From CAIZGX01 sp044371675 (GTDB taxonomy: Bacteria; Bacteroidota; Bacteroidia; Flavobacteriales_D; Sanyastnellaceae), in assembly GCA_044371675.1 (NCBI GenBank), contig JBILTF010000019.1, forward strand, positions 1 to 30,953: a DNA stretch of 30,953 nucleotides, given 5' to 3'. Positions 6,378 to 14,330 of the stretch are shown here, one piece after another. Made by a program: the position numbers and the translations under genes. The notes under the pieces were generated by a model. It was not told the DNA's origin and searched no databases. It saw only the letters and a list, made by a program, of their open reading frames with translations. How positions within the stretch are numbered: the stretch's first letter is position 1; the number at the start of each line of letters is the position of its first letter.

Positions 6378-6533
6378 GTCGAAGACGTTCGCGAAGCATT
6401 CGTTCGAAGAACATTCGTTGCTACGCAACATTCGTGCTTGCACATTCGTGTCTACGCCACATTCGTCAAAGACATTCGCGAAGCATTCGTTCGAAGAACA
6501 TTCGTTGCTACGCAACATTCGTGGCTACGCCAC
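6378..6533. repeat. micro-hairpin array C (eleven units)
   Basis: Units in order: GTC-GAA-GAC, GC-GAA-GC, GTTC-GAA-GAAC, GTTGC-TAC-GCAAC, GTGC-TT-GCAC, GTGTCTACGCCAC (one broken pair), GTC-AAA-GAC, GC-GAA-GC, GTTC-GAA-GAAC, GTTGC-TAC-GCAAC, GTGGC-TAC-GCCAC. All spacers are ATTC except the first (GTTC). Units 2-4 recur exactly as units 8-10, 87 bp later, which shows a segmental duplication. The last unit ends 1 nt from the der stop codon, so on the minus strand the array is the immediate 3' untranslated region of der. Confidence 0.9.
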
Positions 6534-6534
6534 A

Positions 6535-7842
6535 TTACTTCTGTCTAAAATACAATCTCACCGGAACACCCGTTAAACGGAAATTCTCGCGGAGCTTGTT
6601 CTCTAAGAAGCGCTGGTAAGAAGAAACAACGTTTTGAGGCGTGTTGCAGAAAAATGCAATAGCCGGACTCTTCGTTGGAAGCTGGGTGATGTACTTAATC
6701 TTCACTTCCTTACCCTTCACAACTGGTGGTGGGTAGGCTTGAATAATAGGCAACATAATGTCGTTCAACTTGGAAGTTGAGAAGTGCTGCAAGCGATTCT
6801 CATACACTTCCATAGCCGCTTCCAATGCTTTCAAAATACGCTGCTTGGTAATGTTCGAAGTAAATATGATTGGAACGTCGGTAAACGGAGCAATACGCTT
6901 CTTAATTTCTTCGGTCATGACTTCAACACTCTTGTGATCCTTATCTACCATGTCCCACTTGTTCACCAAAATAACAATACCTCTATTCGCCTCGGTAATC
7001 TCTCCGAAGATGGTTAAGTCTTGCTTGGTAATTCCTTCCACCGCATCGATCAACAACATACAAACGTCAGAGTTGCGAATAGACTTAATGGTACGAATGG
7101 CACTGAAGAATTCAATATCATCTTCTATCTGCTTGCGCTTACGCAATCCTGCCGTATCAATCAACATTAATTCTTTGTTGAAGGCCTTGAAGTGCGTGTG
7201 AACCGCGTCGCGCGTGGTTCCCGCAACATCGGAAACAATGCTTCTGTCGTTACCCAACAAGGTATTCAACAATGAAGATTTTCCTACATTCGGTCTTCCT
7301 ACAATGGCAATCTTCGGCAAATCAAGCATCTCTGTCTCGTCAATTGCAGGCATTTCTTGAAGCAACTCGTCAAGCAAATCTCCCGATCCATATCCGTTGT
7401 TCGCACTAATGCTAAACAACTTCTCACCGAATCCTAACGCGTAGAATTCAGTAGCTAATATTTCTTTGTCTGATGTGTCTACTTTATTACAAACCAAGAG
7501 AATTGGTTTGTTTGAGCGACGAAGCATATCTGCAATTTCTTCGTCCCACTCTGTCATTCCTTCCTTCGCATCTACCATAAATAGAATACGATCTGCTTCA
7601 GCAATGGCCAAACGAACCTGGCTATTGATATCTTGTTCGAACGCGTCGTCGCTGTTCGTAACTACTCCTCCGGTATCTACAACAATGAATTCTTTTCCAC
7701 CCCATTGACCCGTTCCGTATTTACGATCACGGGTAACACCTGCCGTTGGTTCTACAATAGCATCTGATGTTTCAGTAAGACGATTAAATAACGATGACTT
7801 CCCTACATTCGGTCTACCTACAATAACAATAGTATAACTCAT
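6535..7842 (-). CDS. der: ribosome biogenesis GTPase Der (EngA)
   Basis: At 435 residues this is a full-length double-GTPase needed for 50S ribosome assembly. Domain 1 has G1 GRPNVGKSS (9-17), G3 DTGG (56-59) and G4 NKVD (119-122). Domain 2 has G1 GRPNVGKSS (182-190), G3 DTAG (229-232) and G4 NKWD (294-297). A KH-like C-terminal domain follows from about residue 350 (HFSTSKLND to the end). TATCTTTG lies only 4 nt before the ATG, so the transcript may be leaderless. Its 3' end runs directly into micro-hairpin array C. Confidence 0.97.
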   Translation of the reverse strand: MSYTIVIVGRPNVGKSSLFNRLTETSDAIVEPTAGVTRDRKYGTGQWGGKEFIVVDTGGVVTNSDDAFEQDINSQVRLAIAEADRILFMVDAKEGMTEWDEEIADMLRRSNKPILLVCNKVDTSDKEILATEFYALGFGEKLFSISANNGYGSGDLLDELLQEMPAIDETEMLDLPKIAIVGRPNVGKSSLLNTLLGNDRSIVSDVAGTTRDAVHTHFKAFNKELMLIDTAGLRKRKQIEDDIEFFSAIRTIKSIRNSDVCMLLIDAVEGITKQDLTIFGEITEANRGIVILVNKWDMVDKDHKSVEVMTEEIKKRIAPFTDVPIIFTSNITKQRILKALEAAMEVYENRLQHFSTSKLNDIMLPIIQAYPPPVVKGKEVKIKYITQLPTKSPAIAFFCNTPQNVVSSYQRFLENKLRENFRLTGVPVRLYFRQK

Positions 7843-7846
7843 GCGG

Positions 7847-7854
7847 CAAAGATA
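7847..7854 (-). promoter_or_regulatory. -7 element of der
   Basis: On the minus strand TATCTTTG (exact TAnnTTTG) is followed by CCGC and then the ATG. Bacteroidetes transcripts start a few nt after this box, so the mRNA would begin at or very near the start codon. No good TTG -33 element is seen at the usual distance. Confidence 0.55.
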
Positions 7855-7887
7855 CGCACTTATGAACCGTTTCGGTAATTACAAGGC

Positions 7888-8244
7888 CTACAATGGCTTG
7901 TTGTTCCTCATCCAGCAGAAAATCTTCTTGATTTGAGTATCCGTTAATTTACTCGCATTCTTCGGCATGGCGCTGTAACCTGCATCGTGCTCGACAGATC
8001 CCAAAATGGCATCATTGTCTGCCGAAGCGGCACCTGAATAGGTACTTAAGTCTATTCCCGACGAATGATATTGCGAGATGTGACAACCCGCGGTAGCGCA
8101 ATTGGCATCGTAGATGGGTTTAATGTCGTAGTTGTATGTTGGAATATTTCCCGTGCAGTCATATCCTTTTTGATATTTATCGCAACTGAATAAAACAGCA
8201 GCCACGACTGAGATAACAACCAGTGAAAGAAAAATATTTTTCAT
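7888..8244 (-). CDS. small lipoprotein with a c-type-cytochrome-like domain (CX4CH)
   Basis: Starting at the ATG at 8242-8244 gives 118 residues with a clear lipoprotein signal: MKNIFLSLVVISVVAAVLFS followed by Cys21. A longer frame starting 15 codons upstream would place extra residues before the signal and is less likely. The mature part has YDIKPIYDANCATAGCHISQ, with a C-x4-C-H haem-type motif rather than C-x2-C-H, then a GIDLSTY segment, and a later YSAMPKNASKLTDTQIKKI with a possible axial Met. CX4CH haem sites are known, for example in tetrahaem cytochrome c3. The pattern is common in Bacteroidetes lipoproteins whose role is not settled. TACCTTCG lies 15 nt upstream. Electron transfer is inferred, and haem binding is not certain. 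Confidence 0.75.
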   Translation of the reverse strand: MKNIFLSLVVISVVAAVLFSCDKYQKGYDCTGNIPTYNYDIKPIYDANCATAGCHISQYHSSGIDLSTYSGAASADNDAILGSVEHDAGYSAMPKNASKLTDTQIKKIFCWMRNNKPL

Positions 8245-8301
8245 GTTGAAGAATTTAAGCGAAGGTAATTTAGGAACATCTGATTTCACTTCAGCCCAAA
8301 G

Positions 8302-8336
8302 AAAAAAAAAGAGCTGCCCTCTTGGACAGCTCTTTT
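8302..8336 (-). terminator. Rho-independent terminator of the 8358-10298 gene
   Basis: On the minus strand GAGCTGTCC and GGGCAGCTC form a stem with an AAGA-type loop and one mismatch, followed by a run of nine T (8310-8302). It begins 26 nt after the stop codon. The stem also reads on the plus strand, but with a poorer T-run. Confidence 0.85.
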
Positions 8337-8357
8337 CTTCGTAAATGAATAATCAAC

Positions 8358-10298
8358 CTATTCTTTTACGAAAGGAACGCGTTGAATTTGATTACCGTTT
8401 TGAAGCGATAAGAAATAATATCCGTTGCTCAATTCAGCAACATTCAATTGGAAGGTATTGTTAACCGCTCCGCTACCGAAGTTGTTTGCGAATACTTCTT
8501 TTCCGTCTATTGAATAGATGCGAATGATTGTGTTTTCACTTGGATTCAATTGTGAAGCCTTCACTGCAACATTTCCTGCAGTTGGATTTGGGAACATGTT
8601 CACTGAAGTAACGTTTGAAGCTAACTCATTCACTGAATTCGGTATTGTTCCGGTTGTATTCAACCAGAATCCGTTCATTTGCGCGCCACCTGGACCAGAC
8701 ACTCCGTTGGCATCCATGGTGAAGGTTACACAACTTGAAGCTGAGCAACCGTCGAAATAATAAACAGTTAAACAAACTGTGTATGTTCCGATTGAATCGT
8801 AGAAGTAAGTCGGATAAAGCTCGTTTGAAGTCATTCCGTTTCCGAAATCCCACAACACACTGCTAATGGTGCTTGGATCTTCGTTCCAGAAAATCATTAC
8901 AGCGTTTTCCATAGTGACCATAGAATCTGGCATTAATTCAATGGTGGTGCTGCAAGAAACACTGTCGATCGTGCATTCGCTGTTAATTCCGAAAATTTGA
9001 GAAGCATAATTTCCGTCTAAAAGGTCGGTCGTGACAACGTTGCTTCCATTTACATTAATGACAATTCCATAAGGATTTCCGCCATCCCAACCATCACCGA
9101 ACGAATCGTACATGTTTAAAGAGTAGCATCCATTTGCTAAACATCCGTAGGCCATATTTTCCGTATTGGGTGTATTCACGTTACTCTGCATTACAGTAGT
9201 TCCGTTTGCATCAGTAATGGTGTAGAAAGATTCACTAGCGAACATACCCGGATTGAAAGATACAACTGTAGCATTACCGTCTGCGCAACCTGTGAAACAT
9301 GATCCGTCATCTACGACAGCCAATACATTATAATTCAAAGCTGTAGAATCTGTGCAACCGTATACTAAGATGCAAGAACCGTCTTCGATGGTTGCCGCTG
9401 GGTTGTAATTTGTAGCCAATGGGTTTGTACATCCGAAAACATCTCCGCATGTTCCATCGATGCTAAAGTTCACCGATTGTGTAACAAGGTTTTCAGCAAG
9501 TCCCGTGTGAATCACTTGTCCTTGACCGTTGTTGATCCAGAAGTAACCGTTATACCAGCTTGGAAGACCAGCGTTGTTCGACATTACAGCAGTGTAGCAT
9601 TCGCCAGCTTGCAAACATACGTTCGTATTGTAAATGGCAATATTGCCCAATGACGGAGAAGTCCAAACGGTATCTCCATCTGAGTTCAATAGGTTAAGGG
9701 TAACTTCATTTCCATTTGAAAACGTGCAGATATAAAGTGAAGCATTCACACTTCCAACACCGTTGCAATAAGTGCATGTGCTGTCGTCTACGTTGGCGTT
9801 TGCATTGTAGTTAGTCGCAGCAGGATCGGTGCAACCTTCATACAAGCAACCGATATTTACATTCGCGATTGGGTTGTAGTTAGAAGCAGAAGGATCCATA
9901 CATCCTTGCACGGATGCAGTTCCGCAATTCGCAACGCCCACTCCAAACATGAATTGTCCTTGGTTTCCGGTTGCAAATGTTCCTGTGTATGAGCTTTCAC
10001 CCATAACAAAAACATTCAATGAACCACCGTTCCATCCGTCTCCGAAAGAGTCGAACATATTCACTCCATAACATCCAACTGGCAGACACCATACTCCACC
10101 TGGTGTTGAACCTGTTCCAGTTGCAACAACTGAACCTGTAGAGGTGTTTACTACGGTATAGCTCATTTCATTCGGATAAAATCCTGGGGTAACTGTGTAC
10201 GAAACTTGCGTACAAGCAATTGTGTCTATTTGTGCCTTCGCTGAGAATCCTGTAGCGAATAAAAGGGCAATAAATAATAAACGTAAAGTTTGTTTCAT
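8358..10298 (-). CDS. secreted T9SS type A protein with GCTDPxAxNYNP repeats and PKD domain (paralog 1)
   Basis: A 646-residue secreted protein. Signal peptide: residues 1-22 (MKQTLRLLFIALLFATGFSA, then KA). Residues 75-120 form a CYGVNMFDSFGDGWNGGSLN module, repeated later as CYSLNMYDSFGDGWDGG. Four Cys repeats of the type GC-T-DP-x-A-x-NYNP-x-A-x-x-DDGSC start near residues 132, 155, 289 and 314. A PKD-like domain (VLWDFGNGMTSNELYPTYFY) lies near 465-530. The last 80 residues (VNMFPNPTAGNVAVKA, then IRIYSIDGKEVF and NGYYFLSLQNG) are a type A T9SS sorting domain, so the protein should be exported and possibly anchored to the surface. No enzymatic domain is seen. The next gene upstream is its close paralog with a matching promoter region. 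Confidence 0.85.
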   Translation of the reverse strand: MKQTLRLLFIALLFATGFSAKAQIDTIACTQVSYTVTPGFYPNEMSYTVVNTSTGSVVATGTGSTPGGVWCLPVGCYGVNMFDSFGDGWNGGSLNVFVMGESSYTGTFATGNQGQFMFGVGVANCGTASVQGCMDPSASNYNPIANVNIGCLYEGCTDPAATNYNANANVDDSTCTYCNGVGSVNASLYICTFSNGNEVTLNLLNSDGDTVWTSPSLGNIAIYNTNVCLQAGECYTAVMSNNAGLPSWYNGYFWINNGQGQVIHTGLAENLVTQSVNFSIDGTCGDVFGCTNPLATNYNPAATIEDGSCILVYGCTDSTALNYNVLAVVDDGSCFTGCADGNATVVSFNPGMFASESFYTITDANGTTVMQSNVNTPNTENMAYGCLANGCYSLNMYDSFGDGWDGGNPYGIVINVNGSNVVTTDLLDGNYASQIFGINSECTIDSVSCSTTIELMPDSMVTMENAVMIFWNEDPSTISSVLWDFGNGMTSNELYPTYFYDSIGTYTVCLTVYYFDGCSASSCVTFTMDANGVSGPGGAQMNGFWLNTTGTIPNSVNELASNVTSVNMFPNPTAGNVAVKASQLNPSENTIIRIYSIDGKEVFANNFGSGAVNNTFQLNVAELSNGYYFLSLQNGNQIQRVPFVKE

Positions 10299-10316
10299 TG
10301 TATAAGGTTAGTATAG

Positions 10317-10324
10317 CGAATATA
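10317..10324 (-). promoter_or_regulatory. -7 element of T9SS paralog 1, in a duplicated leader
   Basis: TATATTCG on the minus strand, 18 nt before the ATG. The whole region 10299-10381 is nearly identical to 12349-12431 upstream of paralog 2, including a shared GTATAGCGAA and CTCGCTGTAAAACAGACACT. The duplication therefore included the promoter, and both copies keep a TAnnTTCG box. Confidence 0.55.
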
Positions 10325-10410
10325 TGTTGACTCGCTGTAAAACAGACACTTGATTCATGAAAAAAGTTGCTTACTGTTGGATGGTTCTTTTCTTCGTTTG
10401 AGAATTTAAC

Positions 10411-12348
10411 TTATTCCTTTACGAATGGAATGCGTTGGATTTGATTACCATTTTGAAGTGACAAGAAATAATATCCGTTTCTCAATTCCGAAACATTCAA
10501 TTGGAAGGTACTGTTCGTCGTTCCATTGCCGAAGTTGTTGGCGAACACCTCTTTTCCGTCGATTGAATAAATACGAATGATTGTGTTTTCACTGGCATTC
10601 AACATTGAAGCTTTCACGGCAACACTTCTTGAAGTTGGATTCGGGAACATACTTACCGAAGTTTGAGTTGAATTCAATTCAGCCACTGAGCTCGGATATG
10701 TTCCTGTTGTGTTCAACCAGAAACCGTTCATTTGTGCGCCACCTGGACCAGACACTCCATTTGCATCCATCGTGAATGTCAAACAGCTTTCAGAAACGCA
10801 ACCATCATTGTAGTAAACAATTAAGCAAACTGTGTAGGTGCCGTATGTATCGTAGAAATATGTTGGGTAAAACTCGTTAGAAGTCACACCATTTAAGAAA
10901 TCCCAAGTCAAAGAGCTAATCGCAGACAAATCTTCATTCCAGTAGATCATTACCGAATTTTCCATTTCAACCAATGAATCGGGAACCAGTTCAATTGTCG
11001 TTGAACAAGGAATGGTATCAAGCGTGCATTCAGAGTTGATTCCAAAAAACAATGATTCAGAAAATTCAGAATCGAGATTTTCAGTTAATAAATCCGACCC
11101 GTTCACAGAGATGGTGACTCCAGAAGTGATCGTGCTGTCCCATGCCTCACCGTTCCAGTCATACAAAATTAAGGTGTAACAATCGTCTGGAAGACATCCG
11201 TAAGAAGTGTTATTTACAGCAGGTTCAAAAAAGGAGGTATATATAACAGAACTACCAAGTTCATCATTAATTGAGTAAAAAACGTCACTTACATTACTTC
11301 CTGGGGTATAAGACACAACTACTATGTTTCCCGATTCGCAACCTGTAAAGCAAGTTCCGTCGTCTACAACAGCAGCAGGGTTGTAGTTCAAAGCGACCGG
11401 ATCTGTGCACCCAGGTAATAGAATACATGACTCGTCATCGATAGTTGCATCTGCATTGTAGTTCGTAGCCAGTGGATTTGTACAACCGAAAATCTCTGCA
11501 CACGTAACGTCTGCACTGAAGATTAACGATTGGGTAACCAAGTTATTTGCTAAGCCCACGTTAATGACTTGTCCTTGGCCGTTGTTGATCCAGAAGTAAC
11601 CGTCATACCACCCTGGTAATCCAGCGCTGTTAGACATTACCGCTGTATAACATTCTCCCGCTTGCAAACAAACATTCGTGTAGTAAACGGCAACATCGGT
11701 AAAGAGCGGAGAAGACCAGACGGTATCTCCTGCAGAATTCAAGATGTCAAGGGCAACTTGATTTCCGTTTGAAAATGTACAGATATAAAGATTAGCGATC
11801 AAGTTTCCAATTCCGTTGCAATAGAAACAAGAACCGTTGTCAACATTCGCACCTGGGCTGAAGTTGGTAGCCGATGCATCAGTGCAACCTTCATACAAAC
11901 AGCCCATGTTAACGTTCGCTAGAGGGCTGTAGTTGGAAGCCGCTACATCCATACACCCTTCAACATCTGGCGTTCCACAATTTCCTACTCCAACTCCAAA
12001 CATGAACTGAGCTTCGCTTCCTGTTGCAACTGTTCCACTGTAAGAGCTCTCGCCCATAACAAAAACATTCAATGAACCACCGTCCCATCCGTCTCCGAAT
12101 GAATCGAACATATTCACACCATAACACCCTACTGGCAGACACCAAACACCGCTCAAGGTTGAACCTGTTCCGTTTGCAACAACAGTTCCTGTGGTAGTAT
12201 TGACTACCGTATAGCTCATTTCATTTGGATAAAATCCGGGGGTCAGCGTGTACGAAACTTGCGTACAAGTGGTATCTACTTGTGCCTTTGATGCGAAACT
12301 TGAAGCGAATAGAAGGGCAACTAAAAATAAACGTAAAGTTTGTTTCAT
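10411..12348 (-). CDS. secreted T9SS type A protein with GCTDPxAxNYNP repeats and PKD domain (paralog 2)
   Basis: At 645 residues this is a tandem paralog of the 8358-10298 gene, offset by 2050 bp at the starts. Shared parts: signal peptide (MKQTLRLFLVALLFASSFAS then KA), the CYGVNMFDSFGDGWDGG module, Cys repeats such as GCTDPVALNYNPAAVVDDGTC, the PKD-like domain (LTWDFLNGVTSNEFYPTYFY) and the type A sorting tail (VSMFPNPTSRSVAVKA to RIPFVKE). The two ends of the protein are almost identical to paralog 1. The middle (about residues 340-450) has diverged: the second DSFGDGW motif is replaced by LYDWNGEAWDS. I see no clear terminator in the 30 nt after its stop. It probably makes an exported surface protein of unknown function. 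Confidence 0.85.
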   Translation of the reverse strand: MKQTLRLFLVALLFASSFASKAQVDTTCTQVSYTLTPGFYPNEMSYTVVNTTTGTVVANGTGSTLSGVWCLPVGCYGVNMFDSFGDGWDGGSLNVFVMGESSYSGTVATGSEAQFMFGVGVGNCGTPDVEGCMDVAASNYSPLANVNMGCLYEGCTDASATNFSPGANVDNGSCFYCNGIGNLIANLYICTFSNGNQVALDILNSAGDTVWSSPLFTDVAVYYTNVCLQAGECYTAVMSNSAGLPGWYDGYFWINNGQGQVINVGLANNLVTQSLIFSADVTCAEIFGCTNPLATNYNADATIDDESCILLPGCTDPVALNYNPAAVVDDGTCFTGCESGNIVVVSYTPGSNVSDVFYSINDELGSSVIYTSFFEPAVNNTSYGCLPDDCYTLILYDWNGEAWDSTITSGVTISVNGSDLLTENLDSEFSESLFFGINSECTLDTIPCSTTIELVPDSLVEMENSVMIYWNEDLSAISSLTWDFLNGVTSNEFYPTYFYDTYGTYTVCLIVYYNDGCVSESCLTFTMDANGVSGPGGAQMNGFWLNTTGTYPSSVAELNSTQTSVSMFPNPTSRSVAVKASMLNASENTIIRIYSIDGKEVFANNFGNGTTNSTFQLNVSELRNGYYFLSLQNGNQIQRIPFVKE

Positions 12349-12366
12349 TGTATAAGGTTAGTATAG

Positions 12367-12374
12367 CGAATTTA
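12367..12374 (-). promoter_or_regulatory. -7 element of T9SS paralog 2, in a duplicated leader
   Basis: TAAATTCG on the minus strand, 18 nt before the ATG, at the same place as TATATTCG before paralog 1. CTGTTTTAC lies at about the -33 distance in both copies. Confidence 0.5.
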
Positions 12375-12446
12375 TATTGACTCGCTGTAAAACAGACACT
12401 TAATTCGTGAAAAAAGTTACTTACTGTTGGAATTGTGGAAAAAGAC

Positions 12447-13631
12447 CTATTCGAAAATGGCCCCACTGCCTATTAATTCTTCACCAATGTAAAAAGCAGC
12501 AAACTGTCCTTTCGCCACGCCGTATTGGGTTTCGTGAAAGATAACATAGGTGAATTCACTTCCAACCGAAACATTCGCTTTGAATAAAGGTTGTCGATAA
12601 CGTATGCGGCAGTCCACTTCTAATACTTGTCCTTGCACTGGTTTCAAATTTTCTTGAATCCAATGGGCTTCTTCGTTTCGAATGGACAAACCTCTGCGGG
12701 CCAAGGCCGGATGCAATTCTCCTTGAGCGGAATAGACTAGGTTTTTTTCCACATTAATAGACACTACAAATAAAGGAATGGCTTGTCCACCTACTCCCAA
12801 TCCTCTTCTCTGCCCTACTGTATAATAATGCGCTCCGTTGTGCTCTCCAACATCGTCGCACATGTCGGGGGAAAAAACTTGCGCTCTTGAAAGCTCTTGC
12901 GGGTCTTCAGATTTGTCTTCCACCAATTCATTCAATTGTGGAAGGAAGTCGTCTTTGATACGAAGCACTCTTCCTTTTTTCGGAACCAATTGTTGTTGAA
13001 GGAAAATAGGAAGCTTCACCTTCCCAATGAAACACAATCCTTGGGAATCTTTCTTGTCTGCATTTGGCAATTGAAGTTCGGCTGCAATGACCCGCACTTC
13101 CGGCTTGGTTAATTCACCAATGGGAAAAAGCGCTTTGCTCAATTGCGCTTGATTCAACTGACACAAGAAATAACTTTGGTCCTTGTTTCCGTCTGTCCCT
13201 GAAAGCAAATGATATTGTGCAATGCCGTTAACTATTGTTTCTGACTTACGCACATAATGTCCGGTTGCTACGAAGTCTGCTTTCAACTGTTGTGCAGCTT
13301 TCAAAAACACATCGAATTTTATTTCTCGGTTACAAAGAACATCTGGATTCGGGGTTCTTCCCAATTCATATTCACGGAACATGTATTCCACTATTCGTTC
13401 GCGGTATTCAACGCTAAGATCTAAAACATGAAAAGGAATTCCGAGGTGCTCCGCTACTAGCATGGCATCGTTGGAGTCTGTAATCCAGGGGCACTCATTA
13501 TTAATGACAACCGATTCGTCGTGCCAATTCCGCATAAACACCGCAATTACATCATACCCTTGCTCAATGAGCAAATGGGCTGTAACGGCAGAGTCTACTC
13601 CGCCCGACAAACCAACCACAACGCGTTTCAT
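12447..13631 (-). CDS. mnmA: tRNA-specific 2-thiouridylase MnmA
   Basis: A 394-residue enzyme that puts sulfur on C2 of the wobble uridine (U34) of tRNAs for Lys, Glu and Gln, using ATP. The PP-loop is LSGGVDSAV (8-16). The two catalytic cysteines are Cys100 (PNPDVLCNREIKF) and Cys200 (DSQGLCFIGKV), and ATGHY lies at 122-126. The C-terminal beta-barrel region with RRGLGVGGQAIP is also present, so the protein is full length and intact. TAATTTTG sits 4 nt before the ATG, as with der and the feoA-like gene, suggesting a leaderless mRNA. Confidence 0.97.
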   Translation of the reverse strand: MKRVVVGLSGGVDSAVTAHLLIEQGYDVIAVFMRNWHDESVVINNECPWITDSNDAMLVAEHLGIPFHVLDLSVEYRERIVEYMFREYELGRTPNPDVLCNREIKFDVFLKAAQQLKADFVATGHYVRKSETIVNGIAQYHLLSGTDGNKDQSYFLCQLNQAQLSKALFPIGELTKPEVRVIAAELQLPNADKKDSQGLCFIGKVKLPIFLQQQLVPKKGRVLRIKDDFLPQLNELVEDKSEDPQELSRAQVFSPDMCDDVGEHNGAHYYTVGQRRGLGVGGQAIPLFVVSINVEKNLVYSAQGELHPALARRGLSIRNEEAHWIQENLKPVQGQVLEVDCRIRYRQPLFKANVSVGSEFTYVIFHETQYGVAKGQFAAFYIGEELIGSGAIFE

Positions 13632-13635
13632 TCTG

Positions 13636-13643
13636 CAAAATTA
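13636..13643 (-). promoter_or_regulatory. -7 element of mnmA
   Basis: TAATTTTG (exact TAnnTTTG) on the minus strand, followed by CAGA and the ATG. CTG lies 18 nt upstream as a weak -33 match. The 4-nt gap points to a leaderless transcript. Confidence 0.55.
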
Positions 13644-13687
13644 GTCGAGTCCATTCAAAAACAGACGATTCGAAGAGAAGAAAGAAT

Positions 13688-13695
13688 TACATTTG
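13688..13695 (+). promoter_or_regulatory. possible -7 element of the ECF sigma operon
   Basis: TACATTTG matches TAnnTTTG exactly and lies about 53 nt before the sigma start. No TTG is found at the expected -33 distance, so this is a moderate call. Confidence 0.35.
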
Positions 13696-13748
13696 AAGAA
13701 GCGCGCCCAAGGCAACCCTTCAAATTAATATCGTCTTAACACAAATTA

Positions 13749-14330
13749 TTGGTGTCAACAGAACCCTCTCAACAAGAACTGATTGACGGCTGCCTTAAAG
13801 GAGACAGCCGAAGCCAAAATGCTATTTATAAGATGTATTTCGGGAAAATGAAAGCAGTGTGCTTGCGTTATTCAAGCTCTACTGACGAGGCAAAAGACAT
13901 GGTGCAAGACGGATTCATTAAAGTATTTTCCAGTTTGGAAAAATTTGAAGGAAACGGATCTTTAGAAGGATGGATTAGAAGGATAATGGTAAACTTATCT
14001 ATTGATCAATACCGGAAAAAGAAGCACACGGTAGTCTTAGACCTAGAAAACTCGAAGTACTATGTTGAAGAGAGTGCAGAAGAGGACGATGAGCAGGAGC
14101 CTGACATTTACGACTTTCAACCTCACCACATCGTTGAAGCCATGCAACAATTGACACCTGTCTATCGTACAGTTTTCAACTTGTATGTCTTCGAAAACTT
14201 TTCTCACCAAGAAATTAGTGAGAAACTAGGCATTAGTTTAGGCACTTCAAAAAGTAACTATTCGAAAGCCAAGAAGAACATGAAAAAGATATTAATAAAA
14301 AATAAAATTAACGAGTCGTATGAATCGTAA
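13749..14330 (+). CDS. ECF-type RNA polymerase sigma factor
   Basis: This 193-residue protein has sigma-70 region 2 (ELIDGCLKGDSRSQNAIYKM to FEGNGSLEGWIRRIMVNLSI, about 9-88) and region 4 (QLTPVYRTVFNLYVFENFSH, then QEISEKLGISLGTSKSNYSKAKK, about 136-180). The linker is acidic (EESAEEDDEQEPDIYDF). There is no ATG before residue 28; the start is TTG (13749) or GTG (13752), since region 2 already begins near residue 10. It overlaps the next gene by 11 bp, the usual arrangement for an ECF factor and its membrane regulator. Region 2 matches the common Bacteroidetes ECF group. Its target genes are unknown, although a T9SS substrate gene follows two genes on. Confidence 0.92.
   Translation: MVSTEPSQQELIDGCLKGDSRSQNAIYKMYFGKMKAVCLRYSSSTDEAKDMVQDGFIKVFSSLEKFEGNGSLEGWIRRIMVNLSIDQYRKKKHTVVLDLENSKYYVEESAEEDDEQEPDIYDFQPHHIVEAMQQLTPVYRTVFNLYVFENFSHQEISEKLGISLGTSKSNYSKAKKNMKKILIKNKINESYES

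Noticed and set aside
6205..6534. Prophage or insertion-sequence remnant to the right of the cassette
   Set aside because: No transposase or phage gene fragment can be read in any frame; the stretch is explained by the repeats.
8245..8289. 15-codon N-terminal extension of the cytochrome-like lipoprotein
   Set aside because: It would bury the lipoprotein signal, and it contains the TACCTTCG box.
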